A DNA stretch of 42,828 nucleotides from Oscillibacter sp. GTDB lineage: Bacteria; Bacillota; Clostridia; Oscillospirales; Oscillospiraceae. The stretch spans positions 1-42,828 of the forward strand of contig JALCRR010000015.1 of NCBI GenBank assembly GCA_022652815.1, given 5' to 3'. Below the pieces are notes generated by a model. The model was not told the DNA's origin and did not search any database. It was given only the letters and a program-made list of their open reading frames with translations. Every line of letters begins with the position of its first letter. Positions within the stretch are counted from its first letter, which is position 1. The translations under genes were made by a program, and so were the position numbers. Shown here piece by piece: positions 1 through 6,872 of this stretch.

Positions 1-2
1 AA

Positions 3-2339
3 GCCTGCATGGGCCATCTGCGTGATTTGCCCAAAAGCACGCTGGGCGTTGATCTGGAGCATGATTTTGATCCGGAATACAAACCTATCAAGGGCAAGGA
101 CGATATCATCGCCGATTTGAAGAAAGAGGCTAAAAAAGCTGACATTGTCTATCTCGCAACCGACCCTGACCGTGAGGGGGAGGCAATTTCCTGGCATTTG
201 AAGGCCCTGTTAAACCTGCCGGACGAAAAGTCCCGCCGGGTGACCTTCAACGAAATCACAAAAAATGTGGTGCAGGAGAGTATCCAGGAGCCCCGGGACA
301 TTGACCAGAATCTGGTGGATGCCCAGCAGGCACGCCGCATTCTCGACCGCATCGTGGGCTATCAGCTTTCGCCCCTTCTGTGGAAAAAAATCCGCAGAGG
401 CCTGTCCGCAGGCCGTGTCCAGTCTGTGGCCACCCGCATGGTGGACGACCGGGAGCGGGAAATTGAGGAATTTCAGCCGGAGGAATACTGGTCTTTGGAT
501 GCCGACCTGTTTGGCGACGATCTGAAAAAGACGGTTTTTCCTGCCCGTTACCACGGAAAGAACGGCAAAAAGGCCGAACTGAAATCCGCCGCTGAGGTGG
601 ATGAGGTGGTTCGGGAGACGGAAAACGAGCGCTTTAGCGTCAAATCCGTCAAGCGGACTGACAAGCAGCGCTCACCGTCCCCTCCGTTTACCACCTCCAC
701 GTTGCAGCAGGAGGCTTCCCGCAAACTGAACATGACCCCCCGACGCACCATGGCTATCGCCCAGCAGCTCTATGAGGGCGTGGATATTGAGGGCGAGGGC
801 ACCGTGGGTCTGATTACCTATATGAGAACCGACTCTCTCCGCATTTCCGAGGAGGCCATTGAGGCGGCAAAAACATTTATTCTGGGCCGTTATGGAAAAG
901 AGTACTATCCTGCCCAGGTACACCACTATAAGGCCAAGGCGGGCGCACAGGATGCCCATGAGGCCATCCGCCCCAGCAACGTGGATCTGACGCCGGAAGC
1001 GGTGCGCTCGTCTCTGACGGGCGAGCAGTATCGGCTCTACCGCCTAATCTGGAGCCGCTTTCTCTCCTGCCAGATGGCCAATGCCATCTACGACAGCGTG
1101 GCGGTGGAAATTGCCGCCGGTGCGCACACGTTCCGCACCAGTTCCTCCAGCTTGAAGTTTGCCGGCTATACCGCCGTTTACGAAGAGGGCAAGGACGAGG
1201 AAAAGGAAGAAAAGACGTCGGCTCTGCCCGCCCTGCGGGAAGGAGAGCCCTTGACACTGAAAGAATTTAACCGGGAGCAGCACTTCACCCAGCCTCCCGC
1301 CCACTATACTGATGCCACGCTGATCCGTGCAATGGAAGAGCAGGGCATTGGACGCCCCTCCACCTACGCGCCCACCGTGTCCACAATTCTGGACCGGGAA
1401 TATGTGATTAAGGAAGGCAAGTACCTGAAGATCACCAATCTGGGCCGTGTGGTCACAGAGCTGATGAAGGGCAAGTTTTCCGAAGTGGCGGATATGAAGT
1501 TTACCGCCAACATGGAAAAGCGTCTAGACTCCGTGGAGGAGGGCGCGACGCCGTGGAAGAGCGTTTTGCGTGATTTCTACGGAAACTTCGACAAGAGCCT
1601 CAAACAGGCGGAAATTGATCTGGAGGGTACCCGCATCAAGGTGCCGGACGAGATTTCCGAGGAGTTGTGCCCGGTGTGCGGCAAAAATCTGGTGGTAAAG
1701 TCCGGACGGTTTGGCCGTTTCCTGGCTTGCCCCGGCTATCCCGAGTGCACCTTCACCATGCCGCTGGTTATTGAGATGCCGGGACGCTGCCCCAAGTGCG
1801 GCGGCAGACTGATGAAGCGAACCGGAACCAGCAAAAAGACCAACAAGCAGTACACGTATTACTGCTGCGAGCATACCACTGACCGGGGTCAAGGTGCCAC
1901 CTGCGACTTCAGAACCTGGGACGTCCCCGTGAAGGACGACTGCCCCAGCTGCGGCCATACCATGTTCAAAAAGGCAGGACGCGGCTTTAAGCGCCCGTTC
2001 TGCATCAATCCGGAGTGCCCGAACTTCCTGCCGGAAGATCAGCGTGGCTATCCCAAGCGCAAGAGCACCGAGGAGACGGCGGAAGAGCCCGACACCGAAG
2101 CAGCCGAGCAGTCGGCGGATGCAAAAACCACTGCGAAAAAGACTGCAAAGAAGACTGCGAAAAAGCCCGCTGCCAGGAAAACGTCGGCAAAAGCTGCCTC
2201 CGAGAAAAAGCCTGCGACTAAAAAAGCAGCCGCCAAGAAGCCGGCTGCCAAAAAAGCTGCTGTGAAAAAGCCTACTGCCAAGAAGCCGGCGGCTAAAAAG
2301 ACAACGACAAAAAAGACAGCGAAAAAGGCCGCGGAATAA
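3..2339 (+). CDS. topA: DNA topoisomerase I (type IA), 5' end outside the window
   Basis: Relaxes negatively supercoiled DNA by nicking one strand through a tyrosine. The reading frame is open to the left edge; the first visible ATG (9) falls inside the conserved GH(L/I)RDLP segment, so the true start lies upstream, probably about 50 codons away. Visible in order: TOPRIM metal motif DPDREGEAISWHL (about 160-200), the active-site tyrosine in GLITYMRTDS (codon 819-821), and three C-terminal Cys4-type zinc ribbons (starting CPVCGK, CPKCGG and CPSCGH, about 1668-2010). The last 70 or so residues are a low-complexity Lys/Ala/Pro tail of KKPAAKK-like repeats, resembling a histone H1 tail; such basic tails occur in some bacterial TopA proteins and are thought to aid DNA binding. 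The stop codon lies in the loop of a hairpin. Identity is certain; only the 5' end is missing. Confidence 0.97.
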   Translation, partial: ACMGHLRDLPKSTLGVDLEHDFDPEYKPIKGKDDIIADLKKEAKKADIVYLATDPDREGEAISWHLKALLNLPDEKSRRVTFNEITKNVVQESIQEPRDIDQNLVDAQQARRILDRIVGYQLSPLLWKKIRRGLSAGRVQSVATRMVDDREREIEEFQPEEYWSLDADLFGDDLKKTVFPARYHGKNGKKAELKSAAEVDEVVRETENERFSVKSVKRTDKQRSPSPPFTTSTLQQEASRKLNMTPRRTMAIAQQLYEGVDIEGEGTVGLITYMRTDSLRISEEAIEAAKTFILGRYGKEYYPAQVHHYKAKAGAQDAHEAIRPSNVDLTPEAVRSSLTGEQYRLYRLIWSRFLSCQMANAIYDSVAVEIAAGAHTFRTSSSSLKFAGYTAVYEEGKDEEKEEKTSALPALREGEPLTLKEFNREQHFTQPPAHYTDATLIRAMEEQGIGRPSTYAPTVSTILDREYVIKEGKYLKITNLGRVVTELMKGKFSEVADMKFTANMEKRLDSVEEGATPWKSVLRDFYGNFDKSLKQAEIDLEGTRIKVPDEISEELCPVCGKNLVVKSGRFGRFLACPGYPECTFTMPLVIEMPGRCPKCGGRLMKRTGTSKKTNKQYTYYCCEHTTDRGQGATCDFRTWDVPVKDDCPSCGHTMFKKAGRGFKRPFCINPECPNFLPEDQRGYPKRKSTEETAEEPDTEAAEQSADAKTTAKKTAKKTAKKPAARKTSAKAASEKKPATKKAAAKKPAAKKAAVKKPTAKKPAAKKTTTKKTAKKAAE

Positions 2340-2349
2340 GCGGCCTTTT
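2323..2349 (+). terminator. Terminator-like hairpin overlapping the topA stop codon
   Basis: AAAAGGCCGC (2323-2332) pairs perfectly with GCGGCCTTTT (2340-2349) around a 7-base loop that contains the TAA stop. The T run is only four bases and trmFO begins 22 bases later, so it may act as a partial terminator or an mRNA 3' stabiliser. Confidence 0.55.
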
Positions 2350-2371
2350 CCAAAGCGGTAAAGGAAAGACT

Positions 2372-3679
2372 ATGACAGTGACAGTAATCGGCGCGGGTCT
2401 TGCCGGGTGCGAGTGTGCCTGGCAGCTGGCGGAGCGTGGAATCAACGTGACGCTCTGCGAAATGAAGCCGGAGAAAAAGACGCCTGCCCATACAACAGAT
2501 AATTTTGCGGAACTGTGCTGTTCCAACTCGCTGCGTTCCGATCAGCTGGAAAATGCGGTGGGGCTTCTGAAAGAAGAGATGCGCCGCCTTTCATCCCTAA
2601 TCCTTGCCTGCGCCGATGCAACGCGGGTTGAGGCCGGCGGTGCGCTGGCGGTAGACCGCCACGGCTTTGCCCGTCTGGTGACGCGGAAGGTTCGCTCTCA
2701 CCCCCGTATTACCGTGCGGGAAGGCGAGATTACGGAGCTTCCGGCGCAGGGCGAGGTGGTGGTGGCCTCCGGCCCCCTGACCTCCGATGCGCTGGCAGAA
2801 AAGCTGCAAACCCTGTTGGGGGAGCATACCGACCTTCACTTTTTTGACGCGGCGGCTCCGCTTGTCAGCGCGGACAGCGTGGACATGGACAAGGCGTGGT
2901 TTGGCTCCCGTTATGACCGGGGAACGGATGATTATGTAAACTGCCCCATGAACCGGGAGGAATATGATGCCTTCTGGCAGGCACTGACCACCGCCGACCA
3001 GGCGGAGGTTCACGGCTTTGAAGATTCCCAGGTGTTCGAGGGCTGTATGCCGGTGGAGGTCATGGCTCGCCGGGGCCATGACACCCTGCTTTTTGGCCCG
3101 CTGAAGCCCAGAGGACTGGATGATCCCCGCACAGGCCGCTGGCCGTATGCGGTGGTGCAGCTTCGCCGGGACAATTCCGACGGTACCGTTTACAATCTGG
3201 TGGGCTTTCAGACCCATCTGAAGTTTCCGGAGCAACGGCGCGTGTTCTCCATGATTCCGGCGCTGCACAGCGCGGAGTTTTTGCGCTACGGCGTGATGCA
3301 TCGCAACACGTTCCTGGACTCGCCCAGACTGCTGGATCGGTATTACCGGTTGAAGAGAGACCCGCGAATCTCCTTTGCCGGACAGATGACCGGCGTGGAG
3401 GGGTATGTGGAGTCTGCGGCCTCCGGATTTCTGGTGGGTGTGGAGACCGCACGGCGGCTTTTGGACATGCCTCCGGTGGATTTTCCGCAGGAGACGGCAA
3501 TCGGCGCGCTGGGGCTGTATATCAGCAACCAGAGCGTGACGCAGTTTCAGCCAATGAACATCAATTTCGGCATCATTCCGCCCCTGGATCATTTCGTCAA
3601 GGGCAAGCGGTTTAAAAACGCCGAGCTGTCGCAGCGGTCGCTTGCCATCATCGATCGCTTAAAAGAGGAGGTTCTCTGA
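2372..3679 (+). CDS. trmFO: Methylenetetrahydrofolate--tRNA-(uracil-5-)-methyltransferase
   Basis: Makes 5-methyluridine at position 54 of the tRNA T-loop, using methylene-tetrahydrofolate as carbon source and FAD as reductant, the folate route used by most Firmicutes in place of SAM-dependent TrmA. The 435-residue product has the usual length. It opens with a FAD-binding GAGLAGCECAWQLAERG segment (residues 7-23), followed by the LCCSNSLRSD segment carrying one conserved family cysteine and, mid-protein, FEGCMPVEVMARRG carrying the second. The start has an AAGGAA ribosome site at 2361-2366. It follows topA by 32 bases, a classic Firmicutes order, and its stop overlaps the plsX start by one base (TGATG), suggesting translational coupling. 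Confidence 0.97.
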   Translation: MTVTVIGAGLAGCECAWQLAERGINVTLCEMKPEKKTPAHTTDNFAELCCSNSLRSDQLENAVGLLKEEMRRLSSLILACADATRVEAGGALAVDRHGFARLVTRKVRSHPRITVREGEITELPAQGEVVVASGPLTSDALAEKLQTLLGEHTDLHFFDAAAPLVSADSVDMDKAWFGSRYDRGTDDYVNCPMNREEYDAFWQALTTADQAEVHGFEDSQVFEGCMPVEVMARRGHDTLLFGPLKPRGLDDPRTGRWPYAVVQLRRDNSDGTVYNLVGFQTHLKFPEQRRVFSMIPALHSAEFLRYGVMHRNTFLDSPRLLDRYYRLKRDPRISFAGQMTGVEGYVESAASGFLVGVETARRLLDMPPVDFPQETAIGALGLYISNQSVTQFQPMNINFGIIPPLDHFVKGKRFKNAELSQRSLAIIDRLKEEVL

Positions 3680-4713
3680 TGAAGATTATCGTAGATGCCA
3701 TGGGCGGAGACAACGCACCCCAGGCGATTGTGCAGGGCGCGTTGGATGCACACCGGGAGCTGGGTGTGGATATTATTCTGGTTGGCCGTGCGGAGGACAT
3801 TCTCAAGGCTGTGGAGAGCTGCGGCGAAAAGTCCCTGCCCGCCGGGGTGGAGATTCGCAACGCAACGGAAGTGGTGGAGATCGCGGATGACCCGGCCTTT
3901 GCATTCCGTGAGAAAAAGGATTCTTCCCTAACGGTCGGTCTGACCATGCTGAAAGAGGGAGCGGGAGACGCATTCGTCTCCGCCGGCTCCACCGGTGCCC
4001 TGCTTGCGGGCGCAACGCTGCTTGTCAAGCGTGTCCGCGGAATTCGCCGGGCAGCCATGGCTCCGAAGGTGCCGTGCCTAGGGGGAAACATGGTTTTGTG
4101 CGACTGCGGCGCCAATGCGGACTGCACGCCGGAGTATCTGCTGCAATTTGCGTATCTGGGCAGCTATTATGCCAAGCGTGTCATGGGCATTGAACAGCCC
4201 AAGGTGGCGCTTTTGAACATCGGTGCGGAAGAGTCCAAGGGCGATTCTCTGCGTCATGAGGCATATCCCATGCTGAAAGAGGCCGGCGATGCCGGACGCA
4301 TCAACTTCATTGGAAACATCGAAGGCTCTGACGCCATGCTGGGCGGAGCCGACGTGGTGGTGGCTGACGGCTTTTCCGGCAACGTCATGCTCAAGAGCGT
4401 GGAGGGAGCCGGCAAATTTCTGACAAAGGAACTGAAAGCCATGTTCCTCTCGGGGACAAAAACCAAGCTGGCTGCGGCGCTGATGAAAGAGAATATGAAG
4501 GAGTTCAAGAAGCTGCTGGACCCCAGCGAAGTGGGCGGCACGCCGTTTTTAGGCATTATGAAGCCGGTCATCAAGGCCCATGGAGGCTCCAATGCCCGGG
4601 CAATCTGCAACGCGGTGCGTCAGGCACGGGATTTTGCCGCCAGCGGCTTCATTCAAGACGTCGAGGAAAATATCGAATACATGAAAGTTGGCACTTCGGC
4701 AGAAAAAGCCTAA
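3679..4713 (+). CDS. plsX: Phosphate acyltransferase PlsX
   Basis: Converts acyl-ACP plus phosphate to acyl-phosphate, the acyl donor for PlsY in the first step of phospholipid synthesis; peripheral membrane enzyme. The 344-residue product begins with the family signature MKIIVDAMGGDNAP and contains AGSTGALLAGATLLVKR, CDCGANADC and the C-terminal GGTPFLGIMKPVIKAHG block, all typical of PlsX. Ribosome site AGAGGAGG (3664-3671) lies within the end of trmFO, and the start overlaps the trmFO stop by one base. acpP follows 86 bases later behind its own promoter, the usual fatty-acid gene neighbourhood, though no FapR gene and no FapR-type operator is evident here. Confidence 0.97.
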   Translation: MKIIVDAMGGDNAPQAIVQGALDAHRELGVDIILVGRAEDILKAVESCGEKSLPAGVEIRNATEVVEIADDPAFAFREKKDSSLTVGLTMLKEGAGDAFVSAGSTGALLAGATLLVKRVRGIRRAAMAPKVPCLGGNMVLCDCGANADCTPEYLLQFAYLGSYYAKRVMGIEQPKVALLNIGAEESKGDSLRHEAYPMLKEAGDAGRINFIGNIEGSDAMLGGADVVVADGFSGNVMLKSVEGAGKFLTKELKAMFLSGTKTKLAAALMKENMKEFKKLLDPSEVGGTPFLGIMKPVIKAHGGSNARAICNAVRQARDFAASGFIQDVEENIEYMKVGTSAEKA

Positions 4714-4721
4714 TTTTCCTA

Positions 4722-4751
4722 TTGACAGCCGGGCGCCCCATGCCGTATGAT
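4722..4751 (+). promoter_or_regulatory. Sigma-A type promoter for acpP
   Basis: TTGACA (4722-4727), 18-base spacer, TATGAT (4746-4751), in the gap between plsX and acpP. The -35 is a perfect consensus. It gives acpP an expression source independent of plsX, fitting the high demand for acyl carrier protein. Confidence 0.75.
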
Positions 4752-4799
4752 TACCCCAGCAAACAAAGACCACGATTCCATAAGGAGTGAATTTCGTTT

Positions 4800-5045
4800 A
4801 TGTCAAACGAGGAAATTTTTAAGACCATGCAGGAACTGGTAGCCGAGCAGTTCGCAACAGAGCCGGAAGAAGTAACCATGGAAACCTCTTTTGAGGAGGA
4901 TTTGGGCGCGGATTCTGTGGATCTGGTGGAACTGGTTATGGCAATGGAAGAGGAGTTCGACCTTGGCGAGATGCAGGAGGACGAACTAAAGACAATCAAG
5001 ACGGTCAGCGACGCAGTCAACTACGTTGCGGGCAAACAGAAGTAA
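4800..5045 (+). CDS. acpP: Acyl carrier protein
   Basis: Small acidic carrier (81 residues) that holds growing acyl chains on a 4'-phosphopantetheine arm during fatty acid synthesis in the cytoplasm. The attachment site is Ser39 in LGADSVDLVELVMAMEEEF, which matches the family DSL/DSV motif. Start ATG has AAGGAG at 4782-4787. A promoter precedes it and a GC-rich hairpin follows it. A neighbouring plsX supplies its acyl-ACP-consuming partner; rnc next door is the frequent plsX-acpP-rnc order of Firmicutes (fabD, fabG and fabF are not in between here). Confidence 0.97.
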   Translation: MSNEEIFKTMQELVAEQFATEPEEVTMETSFEEDLGADSVDLVELVMAMEEEFDLGEMQEDELKTIKTVSDAVNYVAGKQK

Positions 5046-5056
5046 GAATCGGAACG

Positions 5057-5080
5057 GCCCCGCCCAGCGCGGGGCTTCCT
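5057..5080 (+). terminator. Hairpin after acpP
   Basis: GCCCCGC (5057-5063) pairs with GCGGGGC (5069-5075) around CCAGC, followed by TTCCTTTT. The interrupted T run suggests a leaky terminator, letting some transcription reach rnc. Confidence 0.55.
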
Positions 5081-5096
5081 TTTGGAAAGGACAACC

Positions 5097-5777
5097 ATGG
5101 AGGGACTGGAGCAAAAACTGAATTATACGTTCCGGGACCGGGCGCTGCTCAGCGAGGCACTGAACCACAGTTCTTATGCCAACGAACATCGCAGTACGCA
5201 CATGAACAGCAACGAGCGCTTGGAATTTCTGGGCGATGCGGTGCTGGGCTTTGTGTCGGCGGAATTTTTGTTTGAACAGCATCCTGATCTGCCGGAGGGC
5301 GATCTGACGCGCATCCGGGCGGCACTGGTGTGCGAGGAGAGCCTGCATGAGGTTGCGCAGAAGTTGGATCTTGGCCGCTACCTAAAGCTGGGGCGTGGCG
5401 AAGAAGCCGGAGGCGGCCGCACCCGTACCTCCATTTTGGCGGACGCCACAGAGGCCGTGTTTGCCGCGGTCTATCTGGACGGCGGTATTGAGGCTGCGTC
5501 TGCCCTCATTCATCGTGTTCTGCTGGATGCGGAGAAGGAAGAGGTCGTGGAGGAGCGCCGCAAGGACTATAAGACGGCACTGCAGGAACTGGTTCAGCGT
5601 CAAGCCAATCAAGACTTGAGCTATCGCATGGCGGATGAACAGGGACCCGACCACGACAAGACGTTCGTGGCGGAGGTGCTGCTCAATGGAAATCTGATCG
5701 GTACCGGTAGCGGCCACAGCAAAAAGGAAGCGGAACAGTCCGCCGCCTGTGCTGCTCTGGATGCCCTGCAAAAATAA
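5097..5777 (+). CDS. rnc: Ribonuclease III
   Basis: Cuts double-stranded RNA in rRNA maturation and mRNA turnover. The 226-residue product has the catalytic signature NERLEFLGDAVLGF (about residues 39-52), the second acidic segment ADATEAVFAAVYLDGG (about 116-131), then a C-terminal double-stranded RNA-binding domain running from DYKTALQELVQ to AACAALDAL. I place the start at ATG 5097, because GGAAAGG at 5084-5090 sits six bases upstream; an in-frame TTG at 5082 would need that site inside the coding region. Length and domain order are normal. Confidence 0.96.
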   Translation: MEGLEQKLNYTFRDRALLSEALNHSSYANEHRSTHMNSNERLEFLGDAVLGFVSAEFLFEQHPDLPEGDLTRIRAALVCEESLHEVAQKLDLGRYLKLGRGEEAGGGRTRTSILADATEAVFAAVYLDGGIEAASALIHRVLLDAEKEEVVEERRKDYKTALQELVQRQANQDLSYRMADEQGPDHDKTFVAEVLLNGNLIGTGSGHSKKEAEQSAACAALDALQK

Positions 5778-5794
5778 CACAAACGAAAATGAAT

Positions 5795-5825
5795 ACAAAG
5801 AGGGCCGCGTTGCGGCCCTCTTTGT
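5795..5825 (+). terminator. Intrinsic terminator after rnc
   Basis: A perfect 14-bp stem (5795-5808 with 5812-5825) closes a GTT loop; the right arm ends CTCTTTGT. It separates rnc from uppP. Confidence 0.8.
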
Positions 5826-5873
5826 CTGTTGAATCCTCCCGCCCGAATTCTTCTGGAATTTTATGCTGCGCTG

Positions 5874-5882
5874 TGCTATACT
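5874..5882 (+). promoter_or_regulatory. Extended -10 promoter for uppP
   Basis: TGCTATACT is an extended -10 element (TG-N-TATACT). No good -35 is seen at the right distance, which is common for extended -10 promoters. It lies 48 bases upstream of the uppP start. Confidence 0.55.
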
Positions 5883-5929
5883 GAAAAATAGGAATTTTTC
5901 TGATATTAAAACATTAGGAGAGTGAGACT

Positions 5930-6766
5930 GTGTCTCTGCTGTCATCTATTTTACTGGGCCTTGTTCAGGGCGTTGCCGAATTTCTGCCCATCTCCTCATC
6001 CGGCCATTTGGCCATTGCAGAGCACCTGCTGGGGCAGGCTGGCGTAAGCGATATTCCCGCATTTTTTGATGTTCTACTGCACTTGGGTACGCTGTTGGCG
6101 GTGTTTGTGGCCTACTGGTCGGACATCCGCGATATGATTTTGGAACTGTTCCGCGGCATCAGTGATCTGGCCCACCATTCCACGCCGAACCCCGTGCCAC
6201 CATCCCGCAGATTGATTCTTCTGATTATTGCAGGCACGCTGCCGCTGGTTTTGGTTCTGCCAATTAAGGACGTGGTGGAGGGCCTTTCGGGAAATCTCTA
6301 CTTCATCGCCGGCGCACTGATTGTAACTGGCTGCCTGCTGTTTGCGTCTGACCGGGTACGCAGAGGCCGTAAAACGGAAAAAACCGTGACGATGCTGGAC
6401 GTGATCGTGGTGGGTTTGGCGCAGGCCATTGCCACCTGCCCGGGCATTTCCCGCTCCGGTACCACGATTACGACGGGATGCTTTCTCGGTTTTGACCGCA
6501 AATTTGCGGTTCGCTTTTCCTTCCTACTCTCCATCCCGGCGGTTCTGGGCGCGAATATTTTGACACTGAAGGACGCTGTGGAGGCGGGAATTGACTGGAG
6601 CGCCGTTCCGGTGTATCTTGTCGGCGTTGCCGTTGCAGCATTGGCGGGCTATGCCTGTATCCGCCTCTTACGTATGATCGCCGATAAAGGTAAGTTCGGC
6701 TGGTTTGCCTACTATTGCTGGGCGGTTGGTGCGCTAACGCTCGGACTAACACTGATCGGCAGATAA
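5930..6766 (+). CDS. uppP: Undecaprenyl-diphosphatase
   Basis: Integral membrane phosphatase that recycles undecaprenyl diphosphate to the monophosphate lipid carrier for peptidoglycan and wall polymers; overexpression of the family gives bacitracin resistance. The 278-residue product has both family motifs: QGVAEFLPISSSGHL near the N-terminus (about residues 14-28) and CPGISRSGTTITTG mid-protein, the Ser/Arg active-site loop. Several hydrophobic helices follow, ending in AVGALTLGLTLIGR. Start is GTG with AGGAGAG at 5917-5923. It stands alone between a terminator and ftsK. Confidence 0.96.
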   Translation: MSLLSSILLGLVQGVAEFLPISSSGHLAIAEHLLGQAGVSDIPAFFDVLLHLGTLLAVFVAYWSDIRDMILELFRGISDLAHHSTPNPVPPSRRLILLIIAGTLPLVLVLPIKDVVEGLSGNLYFIAGALIVTGCLLFASDRVRRGRKTEKTVTMLDVIVVGLAQAIATCPGISRSGTTITTGCFLGFDRKFAVRFSFLLSIPAVLGANILTLKDAVEAGIDWSAVPVYLVGVAVAALAGYACIRLLRMIADKGKFGWFAYYCWAVGALTLGLTLIGR

Positions 6767-6872
6767 GAGAGGCCAAAACTTGCCCTAACGAGCCAAAGTG
6801 ACGTCATCAAATCCAACCACAAAACCTGTTGTTTTTTATAAAATTGGAATTGCCTATACGGAGGGATTGACT

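Noticed and set aside
4714-4799. FapR operator before acpP
   Set aside because: The gap holds a good promoter but no recognisable FapR-type inverted repeat.
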